The notes beneath the pieces were generated by a model. It made no database searches, had not been told where the DNA came from, and worked only from the letters and a program-made list of their open reading frames with translations. Shown here in pieces: positions 37,643 to 45,280 of a stretch of 64,000 bases of DNA. The DNA lies in contig NZ_JACVVD010000005.1 of NCBI RefSeq assembly GCF_014534655.1, forward strand, positions 186,001-250,000, read 5' to 3'. How positions within the stretch are numbered: position 1 is the stretch's first letter; each line of letters begins with the position of its first letter. Source of the DNA: Paenibacillus sedimenti (lineage in GTDB: Bacteria; Bacillota; Bacilli; Paenibacillales; NBRC-103111). Both the position numbers and the translations under genes were made by a program.

Positions 37643-38713
37643 ATGGAACGTTTTTGGAAAAATAAATGGTTTGTTGGGCTTGCGTATACGCTGCTTGCGC
37701 TGGCAACCCTTTATATGTTACTGCAAATCAAGCCGATTCTACTTACTTTGTTTCGATTTCTTAAAGCTATCCTCACACCTTTTTTTATCGCGGTGATTAT
37801 CTCATATATTTTGAATCCGGTTGTCAATGTTCTCAATCAGCGCAAAGTACCAAGAACCATTGCCGTGCTTCTCATATACAGTGTGTTCATTTCTTCATTA
37901 ACTGTCATTGTAATGAATATGACGCCCATGTTTATGAAGCAATTCGCTGAATTAAATGAACACATGCCGGAAATGGCGGTACGCGCACAGTCTCTGGTGG
38001 ATGGTTTCAATAAAAATCAGTTGCTGCCTGACAGTGTCCGTACAGGTATCAATAATTCGCTGACGAAGATAGAGAATGCAATCTCGCAGGCGATATCGAA
38101 TTATGTGAATCAAATCGGAAATATGATCAATATGCTGTTTATCGCTTTCATTGTACCGTTCGTTGCGTTTTATATGCTGAAGGATTTTCAGCTTATGGAG
38201 AAAACCGCATTGGCTGTGGTGCCGAAGGAACATCGCAAGAAGACGGTGAAACTGCTGATCGACATCGATACGGCTCTCGGTAATTACATTCGCGGTCAAC
38301 TACTGGTGTGTTTGATTGTTGGGATTCTTGCTTATATCGGATACTGGCTGATTGGGATGCCTTATCCGCTGCTCCTTGCGAGCGTTGTAGCGATATTCAA
38401 CATTATTCCATATATGGGGCCTTTCTTTGGAGCGGCACCCGCGATCATCATGGCGTCAACGGTTTCATTAAAAATGGTTTTATTCGTCTCATTGATTAAT
38501 TTAGCCGTACAGATATTGGAAGGAAATGTGATATCCCCGCAAGTTGTTGGGAGAACGCTGCATATGCATCCGTTGTTAATCATCTTCGCGCTACTTGTTG
38601 GCGGGGAAGTGGCAGGGATCGTAGGACTTATTTTGGCTGTTCCGTTTTTTGCCGTGTTGAAAGTGATTATTCAGCACGTATTTCTGTATTATGTTCATCG
38701 CCCGACAGTTTGA
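37643..38713 (+). CDS. AI-2E family (PerM/UPF0118) transporter, YrrI-like
   Basis: 356 residues with about eight helices. Family motifs include PFFIAVIISYILNPVVNVL, a long extracytoplasmic helical loop, FIVPFVAFYMLKDF, YIRGQLLVCLIVGILAYIGYWLIGMPYPLLLASVVAIFNIIPYMGP and EGNVISPQVVGRTLHMHPLLIIFALLVGG. Members export small molecules or act as Na+/H+ exchangers, and the substrate is unknown here. ATG 37643 follows GGGGTGA; ATG 37619 is further from a site. Corresponds to B. subtilis yrrI by position. Confidence 0.87.
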   Translation: MERFWKNKWFVGLAYTLLALATLYMLLQIKPILLTLFRFLKAILTPFFIAVIISYILNPVVNVLNQRKVPRTIAVLLIYSVFISSLTVIVMNMTPMFMKQFAELNEHMPEMAVRAQSLVDGFNKNQLLPDSVRTGINNSLTKIENAISQAISNYVNQIGNMINMLFIAFIVPFVAFYMLKDFQLMEKTALAVVPKEHRKKTVKLLIDIDTALGNYIRGQLLVCLIVGILAYIGYWLIGMPYPLLLASVVAIFNIIPYMGPFFGAAPAIIMASTVSLKMVLFVSLINLAVQILEGNVISPQVVGRTLHMHPLLIIFALLVGGEVAGIVGLILAVPFFAVLKVIIQHVFLYYVHRPTV

Positions 38714-38722
38714 GCACATGCA

Positions 38723-38773
38723 CAGAACCCCTCTGAACCATGACTTGCGGGATCATGGACCAGAGGGGTTCTG
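38723..38773. repeat. Large hairpin downstream of the AI-2E gene
   Basis: Arms CAGAACCCCTCTG (38723-38735) and CAGAGGGGTTCTG (38761-38773), inner CCATGA (38738-38743) with TCATGG (38753-38758). Both sides lack a T-tract, so it is an atypical terminator. On the minus strand it forms the 3' end of the Fur-linked RNA candidate. Confidence 0.8.
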
Positions 38774-38860
38774 CACGAGGGTTGAGGATATGAAAGGAGT
38801 GGCAATACGTAAACCATCGAAAGGAGCCACAAAAATAAGTCTATGGTTCTTATTCCCTTC

Positions 38861-38879
38861 GATAATGAAAATCATTATC
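38861..38879. promoter_or_regulatory. Fur box 1
   Basis: GATAATGAAAATCATTATC matches the 19-bp Fur consensus GATAATGATAATCATTATC at 18 of 19 positions. It lies immediately downstream of the predicted minus-strand start site. Confidence 0.85.
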
Positions 38880-38888
38880 AATAACTTT

Positions 38889-38917
38889 ATTATACTTCCA
38901 TTGAGAATCATTGTCAA
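38889..38917 (-). promoter_or_regulatory. Consensus sigma-A promoter with Fur boxes, minus strand
   Basis: TTGACA (complement of 38912-38917), a 17-bp spacer and TATAAT (complement of 38889-38894): a full match to consensus. Confidence 0.88.
38902..38916. promoter_or_regulatory. Fur box 2 (7-1-7 type)
   Basis: TGAGAAT-C-ATTGTCA agrees with the 7-1-7 motif TGATAAT-N-ATTATCA at 12 of 14 symmetric positions and lies across the -35/spacer of the minus-strand promoter. Confidence 0.75.
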
Positions 38918-38965
38918 CTAGATGCATCTCAATTTTTTAAGTTTTTATTTTTGTCGTCGCCTAGG

Positions 38966-39037
38966 TCATCGTCTTCTTCTTTCTGCTCCTTTTGCCGGTC
39001 CGATTAGGGATAAAAGCAGCAAAGACGAAAAATCCAT
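38966..39037 (-). CDS. Possible 23-residue peptide
   Basis: ATG at 39037 on the minus strand has AGGAGG (39046-39051) exactly 8 bp upstream. The peptide is MDFSSLLLLSLIGPAKGAER followed by three Arg: hydrophobic then basic. It is too short to judge by composition, and no homolog is known to me. The ribosome site is the only firm support. Confidence 0.3.
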   Translation of the reverse strand: MDFSSLLLLSLIGPAKGAERRRR

Positions 39038-39133
39038 GACTGGAACCTCCTGTGGTTCTTACTCGGTTTATTTGATTATTATTACGATACCCAGAGATCC
39101 AGGTTTCAAGACGATACGGCTCATCACTTCATG

Positions 39134-39162
39134 TTGACACACCCGATGCATAAAGTTATAAT
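39134..39162 (+). promoter_or_regulatory. Consensus sigma-A promoter of the alaS T-box leader
   Basis: TTGACA (39134-39139), a 17-bp spacer and TATAAT (39157-39162), matching consensus in both hexamers. Confidence 0.88.
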
Positions 39163-39204
39163 TTGCCTTATCTAACACTAATGTAAAACGTTGATGAAAC
39201 TTAA

Positions 39205-39463
39205 GTAAGCCATAGTCCATCGTCAGAGAGAAGGTTCCGATTCATCGCATGAAGTGCTGAACACGGCTGCAAGAACCTTTCGGTGCAAGGATGGCCCAAC
39301 GCTCGTTTCGGAGTGTGGATGAACTCCACCGGTTGGACCCGTTACAGATCCGCACAAGGAGATTGTGTTTGTTAAGTCTGTCATAGACAGAAATCCAAGC
39401 GCAATAACCAGGGTGGTACCGCGATGATTCGTCCCTGTTTAACTGCAGGGGCGATTTTTATTT
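39205..39463 (+). promoter_or_regulatory. T-box riboswitch leader of alaS
   Basis: Stem I begins near 39210 with CCATC pairing GATGG at its base. The specifier loop contains GCA (39285-39287), an Ala codon, followed by a purine. T-box AGGGTGGTACCGCG is at 39410-39423. The terminator CGTCCCTG (39430-39437) with CAGGGGCG (39446-39453) has TTTTTATTT behind it. Uncharged tRNA-Ala would promote readthrough to alaS. Confidence 0.93.
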
Positions 39464-39467
39464 GTAT

Positions 39468-39716
39468 GACCCCCTAAATCGCGTAAGACCCCCTAAATCC
39501 CCCTAAAAGGGGGACCCCAGAGGTTTCGTCCCCTGGACCACGAGCGGATTGGATAGTGAGTCCGGACAGGCGCTAGAATGATGGGGGCAAGGGATGGAGC
39601 GCTTTCGTCCTCTACATTCCGGCAGCCTTGTAGCCGGAACATTGTAGAGGACACGCTTGTACGTTTGCGTGAGGGGAGTTCGAATGCGGCCGCGCTGCGC
39701 TTGGACTGTTCGAACT
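39468..39716 (+). repeat. Structured repeat-rich insert between the alaS T-box and alaS
   Basis: Contains a direct repeat GACCCCCTAAATC (39468-39480 and 39487-39499), a CCCCC/GGGGG hairpin (39499-39513) and a GGGGAC/GTCCCC pair. A long hairpin follows, with arms GTCCTCTACA (39607-39616)/TGTAGAGGAC (39643-39652) and TTCCGGC/GCCGGAA inside. A final pair is AGTTCGAA (39677-39684)/TTCGAACT (39709-39716). No ORF is credible. T-box leaders normally lead directly to the gene, so this 250-bp stretch is extra. Confidence 0.8.
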
Positions 39717-39787
39717 GAAAGAACCAAGAACAAAGAACATAAGAATTTTAAAGAAAAAACATAAATAAAAACGGAGGCATGAGACAA

Positions 39788-42415
39788 ATGAAAGCAAGTG
39801 AAATTCGTTCAAAATGGTTGCAGTTTTTTGCTGGTAAAGGTCATAAGGTTGAGCCAAGCTCATCGCTTGTTCCGCACAACGATCCGTCTTTGTTGTGGAT
39901 CAATGCGGGAATCGCGCCGCTCAAGCCTTATCTGGACGGCCGCGTCATTCCAGAAAATCCGCGGATTACAAATGCTCAGAAGTGTATTCGCACGAACGAC
40001 ATCGAGAACGTCGGTAAAACACGCCGTCACCATACTTTCTTTGAAATGCTTGGAAACTTCTCCATTGGCGACTACTTCAAGAAAGAAGTCATTCCTTGGG
40101 CTTGGGAGTTTCTGACGGATCCGCAATGGATCGGCTTTGATCCGAATCGGATCTCCGTAACGGTTCATGAGGATGACGAGGAAGCTTACGAGATTTGGAA
40201 CAAGCAAATCGGAATTCCTGAAGAGCGAATTTATCGTTTAAAGGAAGATAACTTCTGGGATATTGGCGAAGGTCCTTGCGGTCCATGCACCGAGATTTTC
40301 TACGACCGCGGAGATAAGTATGGCGATCTTTCGGATCCGGAGTGTTGGCCTGGCGGCGAGAACGAGCGTTTCCTCGAAGTATGGAACCTGGTATTCACAC
40401 AGTTTAACCATAACAAGGACGGCAGCTACACGCCGCTGCCTAACAAAAATATCGATACTGGCGCAGGTCTAGAGCGCTTTGCTTCCATTTTACAAGATGT
40501 GGATTCGAACTTCGATACAGATCTATTCAAACCGATCATTGACAAGACCTGTGAGCTTGCCGGCGTAAAGTATCACGTGAACGAAGAGCACGATGTTGCG
40601 CTTAAAGTAATCGCTGACCATATTCGTACAGTTGCTTTCTCTGTTGGCGACGGCGTGCTTCCTTCCAACGAAGGACGCGGATATGTCATTCGCCGTTTGC
40701 TGCGCCGAGCTGTCCGCTACGGTAAAGTGCTCGGGATGGACAAGCCGTTCCTTCATAAACTGGTGCCAACCGTTGGCGAAATTATGGGCGTCTATTACAC
40801 TGAGGTCGTCGACAAAGCCGAGTTCATTGAGAAAGTGATCCGCACCGAAGAGGAGCGTTTCCATGAAACGTTGAGCGATGGTCTTAACATTCTTGCAGAA
40901 ATGGTTGAGAAGACCCGTCATGCAGGCGGCAGCCAGATCAGCGGACCTGACGCGTTCAAGCTGTACGATACGTACGGATTCCCATTTGATTTGACAGAAG
41001 ATTTTGCTGCTGAAAAAGGAATGACGGTTGATCGTGAAGGGTTCGACGCTTCCATGCAGGAGCAGCGTGACCGTGCCAGAGCAGCTCGTCACGATGAAGC
41101 CGGCATGAAGGTACAAGGCGGACCACTGGCTGATTTCACGGTTAAAAGCGAATTTGTTGGATATAATGAGTTGGTAGTTACTGCTAATATCGTAGCGATC
41201 GTTCATGAGAATGAGTTTGTCGATATCGTAGGCGTTGGTGAGACTTGCCAAGTCATCCTTGACCGTACTCCTTTCTACGCTGAGAGCGGCGGTCAAGTGA
41301 GCGATCACGGTACGATTTCTAATGGACAAGTAACGCTGATAGTAGAAGATGTGAGCAAAGCGCCTCATGGGCAACACGTTCATAGAGTGGTCGTGGAATC
41401 CGGCGTACTCCGCAAAGGTGATACGGTCGAAGCGGCTGTTGCATCTGCTCCGCGTGGAGACATTATCAAGAATCACACAGCAACACACTTGCTGCACAAA
41501 GCGTTGAAGGAAGTGCTTGGCACGCATGTGAATCAAGCTGGATCGCTTGTTGAGCCGGATCGTCTCCGCTTTGACTTCTCGCATTTCGGCAGCATCAGCG
41601 CCGAAGAACTGCAGGATGTCGAACAGCGTGTTAACCGACAAATTTGGAATAACATCAACGTAGATATTTCGCTTAAAGCCATTGCGGAAGCAAAAGCAAT
41701 GGGGGCTATGGCTTTGTTCGGTGAGAAGTACGGCGACATCGTGCGCGTCGTGCAAGTTGGCGAATACAGCCTTGAGCTTTGCGGTGGCTGCCATGTACAG
41801 AATACCGGGCAAATCGGACTGTTCAAAATCGTCAGCGAGTCCGGCATCGGCTCCGGTGTTCGTCGGATCGAAGCTGTAACCGGCCGCAGCGCATACGAGT
41901 TCCTCGACGGGCAGCTGCAATTGCTGAAAGAAGCAGCAGGCATGCTGAAATCAAACGTTCAGGATGTACCTAAACGTCTGGAGAGCACCTTGCAGCAAAT
42001 GAAAGAATTATCGCGTGAGAATGAATCTTTGCGAAGCAAGCTTGGACGCATCGAGGCTGGTTCGCTGTCGGATCAAGTGAAGCAAGTAGGCGGCGTCAAC
42101 GTACTCGCAGCGCAAGTGAATGCAGGAGACATCGATTCGCTGCGCAACATCGTAGATGAAATGAAAGTGAAGCTGGGTTCAGCTGTTATCGTACTCGGTG
42201 CACCCGCTGACGATAAGGTTAACCTTGTTGCTGCGGTCACGCCTGACCTGGTTGCCAAAGGCTTCCACGCAGGCAAAATTATTAAAGAAGTTGCCTTGCA
42301 ATGCGGCGGCAGCGGAGGCGGTCGGCCGGATATGGCGCAAGCCGGCGGTAAGGATGCTTCCAAACTGCAAGCAGCACTAACAAGCGTAGAAGGACTCGTC
42401 TCCCAATTCGCATAA
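39788..42415 (+). CDS. alaS: Alanyl-tRNA synthetase
   Basis: Class IIc synthetase with editing function. About 875 residues. Aminoacylation core at the N-terminus ([48 protein letters not shown]). Editing-domain zinc motifs are [11 protein letters not shown] near residue 560 and [13 protein letters not shown] near residue 665. The C-terminal C-Ala/DHHA1 domain includes [19 protein letters not shown] 39788 is about 10 bp after GGAGG; ATG 39779 is too close to it. Controlled by the upstream T-box. Confidence 0.98.
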   Translation: MKASEIRSKWLQFFAGKGHKVEPSSSLVPHNDPSLLWINAGIAPLKPYLDGRVIPENPRITNAQKCIRTNDIENVGKTRRHHTFFEMLGNFSIGDYFKKEVIPWAWEFLTDPQWIGFDPNRISVTVHEDDEEAYEIWNKQIGIPEERIYRLKEDNFWDIGEGPCGPCTEIFYDRGDKYGDLSDPECWPGGENERFLEVWNLVFTQFNHNKDGSYTPLPNKNIDTGAGLERFASILQDVDSNFDTDLFKPIIDKTCELAGVKYHVNEEHDVALKVIADHIRTVAFSVGDGVLPSNEGRGYVIRRLLRRAVRYGKVLGMDKPFLHKLVPTVGEIMGVYYTEVVDKAEFIEKVIRTEEERFHETLSDGLNILAEMVEKTRHAGGSQISGPDAFKLYDTYGFPFDLTEDFAAEKGMTVDREGFDASMQEQRDRARAARHDEAGMKVQGGPLADFTVKSEFVGYNELVVTANIVAIVHENEFVDIVGVGETCQVILDRTPFYAESGGQVSDHGTISNGQVTLIVEDVSKAPHGQHVHRVVVESGVLRKGDTVEAAVASAPRGDIIKNHTATHLLHKALKEVLGTHVNQAGSLVEPDRLRFDFSHFGSISAEELQDVEQRVNRQIWNNINVDISLKAIAEAKAMGAMALFGEKYGDIVRVVQVGEYSLELCGGCHVQNTGQIGLFKIVSESGIGSGVRRIEAVTGRSAYEFLDGQLQLLKEAAGMLKSNVQDVPKRLESTLQQMKELSRENESLRSKLGRIEAGSLSDQVKQVGGVNVLAAQVNAGDIDSLRNIVDEMKVKLGSAVIVLGAPADDKVNLVAAVTPDLVAKGFHAGKIIKEVALQCGGSGGGRPDMAQAGGKDASKLQAALTSVEGLVSQFA

Positions 42416-42422
42416 AAAGGAT

Positions 42423-42588
42423 GTTTAAAAAGTCCACTTTGATAACGAAGTTATTCAAGAAGTATTTCGGCATCGAATCTTGAACGAATCCGGGAAGTCC
42501 GGTACTCACGTAGTACATCACTACGCTCCGTTCCTCCTTCTCCGGAGTTCGTCCAACCTTCTCGGTTCTGAAAGCGGACTTTTTAAAC
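42423..42588. mobile_element. MITE-like non-coding repeat element
   Basis: 166 bp bounded by 18-bp terminal inverted repeats GTTTAAAAAGTCCACTTT (42423-42440) and AAAGCGGACTTTTTAAAC (42571-42588), with one mismatch. Internal arms (GAACGAATCCGGGAAG against CTTCTCCGGAGTTCGTCC) let the whole element fold into one long imperfect hairpin. No transposase. From memory, similar sequences recur in Paenibacillus intergenic regions; that is not verified here. Confidence 0.72.
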
Positions 42589-42711
42589 TTGTATTAGAAT
42601 TATTTTTCAGTGGGACAGGAATTTTTAAACCCATAGAGAATATATCACAGTATACACGTAACAATTTCTATAATTTGACAAAGGTATCAAGCGGAAAGTG
42701 GGGTGCTCCTG

Positions 42712-42972
42712 ATGAGTTCCATGGATAAAACGATGAAGTTCAACGTCAAGGCGGAAGAAATCGAGACATCACCGAAAGAAGTGCTATTAGCGGTCTACGA
42801 TGCTCTTCAGGAAAAAGGGTATAATCCGATTAATCAGATTGTCGGATACTTGCTTTCCGGAGATCCTGCGTACATTCCAAGACACAACAATGCCCGAAGC
42901 CTTATTCGCAAACGCGAGAGGGATGAACTGATCGAGGAGCTTGTACGTTCATATCTGGGCCAACACAAATAG
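42712..42972 (+). CDS. ireB: IreB family regulatory phosphoprotein (YrzL, DUF965)
   Basis: 86 residues, nearly identical in layout to B. subtilis Yrz[12 protein letters not shown] at the start, then [50 protein letters not shown]. IreB is a substrate of PASTA Ser/Thr kinases in enterococci, where it modulates cephalosporin tolerance. Start ATG 42712 matches the family; GTG 42703 is in frame but unneeded. Order alaS-ireB-ruvX-yrzB is conserved in Bacillales. Confidence 0.95.
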   Translation: MSSMDKTMKFNVKAEEIETSPKEVLLAVYDALQEKGYNPINQIVGYLLSGDPAYIPRHNNARSLIRKRERDELIEELVRSYLGQHK

Positions 42973-42990
42973 AGGGAAAAGAGAACCGGC

Positions 42991-43407
42991 ATGAGATGGA
43001 TGGGCTTGGATTATGGGGACAAAACAATCGGCGTCGCGCTCAGCGATGAGCTTGGCTGGACCGCTCAAGGGCTGGAAGTCATTCAGCGGCGTAAGCCGGA
43101 GAACGACCTAGAACGACTGGAAGCGATTGTCAGGCAGTACGAGGTCACCGAGATTATCGTAGGCTTACCCAAAAATATGAACAATACGATCGGTCCTCGC
43201 GGCGAGTTGGCCATCGCATTTTCTCAGGAATTACAGCAAAGACTAAATGTACCTGTGCATTTGTGGGATGAGCGATTAACGACCGTTGCTGCGACAAGGA
43301 CGCTGCTGGAAGCCGATGTGAGCCGCAAGAAGCGGAAGACGGTCATCGATAAGATGGCCGCACAGCTTATCCTGCAAGGGTACATGGATGCTAATATGAA
43401 GAGGTGA
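42991..43407 (+). CDS. ruvX: Putative pre-16S rRNA nuclease / Holliday junction resolvase-like YqgF (RuvX)
   Basis: 138-residue RNase H-fold nuclease. [31 protein letters not shown] carries the first catalytic Asp, [14 protein letters not shown] is the second motif, and [15 protein letters not shown] carries the C-terminal acidic residues. YqgF/YrrK proteins process the 5' end of 16S rRNA. It lies 18 bp after ireB. Confidence 0.96.
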   Translation: MRWMGLDYGDKTIGVALSDELGWTAQGLEVIQRRKPENDLERLEAIVRQYEVTEIIVGLPKNMNNTIGPRGELAIAFSQELQQRLNVPVHLWDERLTTVAATRTLLEADVSRKKRKTVIDKMAAQLILQGYMDANMKR

Positions 43408-43413
43408 ACGAAC

Positions 43414-43722
43414 ATGTCCAAAGAAGAATTGCGTGAAGAAGAACCCGAAATTATTTACATCCCGGACGATGAGGGCAACGAAGAAGAGTTCGAGGTCATC
43501 ATGAAATTCGAAGTGGACGGTTCCGATAAGAAGTACATGATGGTCGTTCCACTCGATGGCGGAGACGAAGAAACGGATGAAGTCTATGCTTTCCGCTATG
43601 AGGAAGACGAAGATGGCGAGGACTTAAAGCTTTTCACGATCGACGACGAGGAAGAGTGGAACATCGTAGAAGAAACGTTCAACACCTTAATGGCTGAGTA
43701 TGATGAGGAAGATGAAGCATGA
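43414..43722 (+). CDS. yrzB: DUF1292 domain protein (YrzB-like)
   Basis: 102 residues, strongly acidic (many D/E), with the DUF1292 core EEFEVIMKFEVDGSDKKYMMVVPL and EVYAFRYEEDEDGEDLKLFTIDDEEEWNIVEETFNTL. Function unknown. It overlaps the following DUF1292 gene by 4 bp (ATGA), so translation is probably coupled. Confidence 0.9.
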   Translation: MSKEELREEEPEIIYIPDDEGNEEEFEVIMKFEVDGSDKKYMMVVPLDGGDEETDEVYAFRYEEDEDGEDLKLFTIDDEEEWNIVEETFNTLMAEYDEEDEA

Positions 43723-44015
43723 GTGTAACGCAAACGGACGTATTGCGGAATGCTTATGGGGATGATATCATTTTGTTTGATGAGCAGAACGAGTCTACGG
43801 TTTATCATCTTCTGAAGGAATTCGTTTACGGCAATAATACGTATGCTGTTTTGCAGTCCGATGCGCTCAAAAAGGAAGACGATGTCGCCATTTTTAGAGT
43901 CGTGAAGAATTCGGATGAGCAGTATGAGCTGGAAACGATCGAGGATGACGATGAATGGGAAACCGTAGCGGAGCTCTATGATGAAATGGTGTTTCCGGTG
44001 CAGGACGACTTGTAA
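43719..44015 (+). CDS. Second DUF1292-like protein
   Basis: 98 residues sharing the DUF1292 ending pattern (VAIFRVVKNSDEQYELETIEDDDEWETVAELYDEM), but with a different N-terminus (AYGDDIILFDEQNESTVYHLLKEFVYGNNTYAVLQ). It looks like an old tandem duplicate of the preceding gene, less acidic. Function unknown. A terminator follows directly. Confidence 0.82.
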   Translation: MSVTQTDVLRNAYGDDIILFDEQNESTVYHLLKEFVYGNNTYAVLQSDALKKEDDVAIFRVVKNSDEQYELETIEDDDEWETVAELYDEMVFPVQDDL

Positions 44016-44028
44016 AAAGTATTCACCC

Positions 44029-44053
44029 GAGCGGAGCGCATCCGCTCTTTTTT
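44029..44053 (+). terminator. Terminator after the DUF1292 pair
   Basis: GAGCGGA (44029-44035), loop GCGCA, TCCGCTC (44041-44047), then six Ts. Confidence 0.92.
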
Positions 44054-44077
44054 ATTTGTTGGTATTTAAACGGGGGC

Positions 44078-44130
44078 TCCCCCAAAAGTAATCGGAGTTA
44101 GCTACTTAGGGCTTCTTCACTTTTGGGGGA
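44078..44130 (+). repeat. Dispersed hairpin element (family B) before mltG
   Basis: Arms TCCCCCAAAAGT (44078-44089) and ACTTTTGGGGGA (44119-44130) with a 29-nt loop, homologous to the element before yrrD. The AAAGGAGG site of mltG starts 3 bp after the hairpin. Confidence 0.85.
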
Positions 44131-44146
44131 CCAAAGGAGGATCGTC

Positions 44147-45253
44147 GTGAACGAAATGTTGGATCACTTGAACGGAGCGGACAAGCCCAAACGAAGCAAG
44201 CTCAAGCTAATATGGCTTATTATCGGCTTGCTGCTGCTAGTTATCATCGGGTTTGTGAGCGGCGTAGGCCTATATATAGCGAATGCGCTTCAACCGATGC
44301 CTGCCTCAGAGCAGGATGCGCGAGTGTCCATACCGCAAGGAGCGGGCTCGGGGGACATAGCGAAGGAACTTGAAGCCAAAGGACTAATCAAGAATTCATC
44401 GATTTTTACTTATTATTTGAAAGTGAAAAAACAAGGCTCACGTTTCCAAGCCGGGGAGTATAGTATGAAGCCCGGCATGACGTTTGATGAGATGATTGAA
44501 AAGCTGAATAAAGGCGAAACCGTGAAGGAAGAAGTTATTCGTGTGACGATTCCGGAAGGCTATACGATCGAGCAGATCGCTGATAAGCTGGGAGATCAAA
44601 CGCCTTGGAAAGCGGATGTATTTTTGCAGCTGGCGGATGCACAGTCGCAGTTCAAGTCCGATGCCATCGGTACGCTTCCCGATAACAAGAACATTAAGCA
44701 CCGTTTGGAAGGTTACCTATTCCCGGAAACGTATGAATTCAAGAAAGGCTCGACCGAGCAACAATTCATCGAGCGTACAATTCAAGAGCTTGATAAAAAG
44801 CTTGCGACGCTGCCTTCGGATTGGCAGGACAAGCTTCAGGCGCGAGGGCTCACTGTCCATCAGATGCTGACTATTGCATCTCTGATCGAGCGCGAGGTTG
44901 TTGTTGACGATGAGCGGGCTCTTGTATCGGGAGTTATTAACAATCGTTTGACAAAGAATATGCCGCTGCAAATAGACGCGACGGTGCAATATTTATTCGG
45001 TAAGCCCAAGGAACGGCTTCTGGAAAAAGATTTACAAATCCAAAGCCCTTATAATACGTATCTGAATCCGGGATTACCGCCAGGACCGATAGCCAGCCCT
45101 AGCTTAGCTTCAATCAAAGCGGCTGTGTATCCGGAGGAGACGAAATACTTGTTTTATGTGACGAAGAAGGACGGCACGAAGGGACATTTATTTGCGGAAA
45201 CGTTCGATGAGCATAAGAAGAATATCGCAGCAAGTAAGAAGGCAGCAAATTAG
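44147..45253 (+). CDS. mltG: Endolytic transglycosylase MltG (YrrL/YceG)
   Basis: Membrane-anchored lytic transglycosylase that ends nascent glycan strands. 368 residues. One transmembrane helix near residues 20-42 (LIWLIIGLLLLVIIGFVSGVG), a LysM-like segment (AKELEAKGLIKNSSIFTYY), then the YceG domain with LEGYLFPETYEF and the catalytic Glu in LTIASLIEREVVVDDE; SPYNTYLNPGLPPGPIASPS follows. GTG 44147 is 6 bp after AAAGGAGG; the longer TTG frame runs through the hairpin. Confidence 0.95.
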   Translation: MNEMLDHLNGADKPKRSKLKLIWLIIGLLLLVIIGFVSGVGLYIANALQPMPASEQDARVSIPQGAGSGDIAKELEAKGLIKNSSIFTYYLKVKKQGSRFQAGEYSMKPGMTFDEMIEKLNKGETVKEEVIRVTIPEGYTIEQIADKLGDQTPWKADVFLQLADAQSQFKSDAIGTLPDNKNIKHRLEGYLFPETYEFKKGSTEQQFIERTIQELDKKLATLPSDWQDKLQARGLTVHQMLTIASLIEREVVVDDERALVSGVINNRLTKNMPLQIDATVQYLFGKPKERLLEKDLQIQSPYNTYLNPGLPPGPIASPSLASIKAAVYPEETKYLFYVTKKDGTKGHLFAETFDEHKKNIAASKKAAN

Positions 45254-45280
45254 TTATTCGACAGAAGGAAGGGTTCACAC

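Larger units (their letters stand above)
38723..38882 (-). ncRNA. Candidate Fur-regulated small RNA (FsrA-like)
   Basis: A consensus minus-strand promoter (38889-38917) would start an RNA near 38882. The RNA begins with the Fur box, which folds as an 8-bp stem. It then carries two CUCCUUUC stretches (complement of GAAAGGAG at 38819-38826 and 38792-38799), one in the loop of a GUGGC/GCCAC stem. It continues through the C-rich UCCUCAACCCUC and ends in the 13+6-bp hairpin at 38773-38723. No good ORF lies in it: a 40-codon frame lacks a ribosome site. C-rich anti-Shine-Dalgarno segments plus Fur control are the hallmarks of FsrA and RyhB functional analogues. Length would be about 160 nt. This is an inference from layout, not a match to a known RNA family. 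Confidence 0.5.

Noticed and set aside
38723..38773. Ordinary terminator for the AI-2E gene
   Set aside because: There is no T-tract on the plus strand (CACGAGGG follows), so a simple intrinsic terminator is not supported, though it may still protect the 3' end.
40523..41920. 465-codon minus-strand frame inside alaS
   Set aside because: Shadow of alaS; no motif, promoter or ribosome site.
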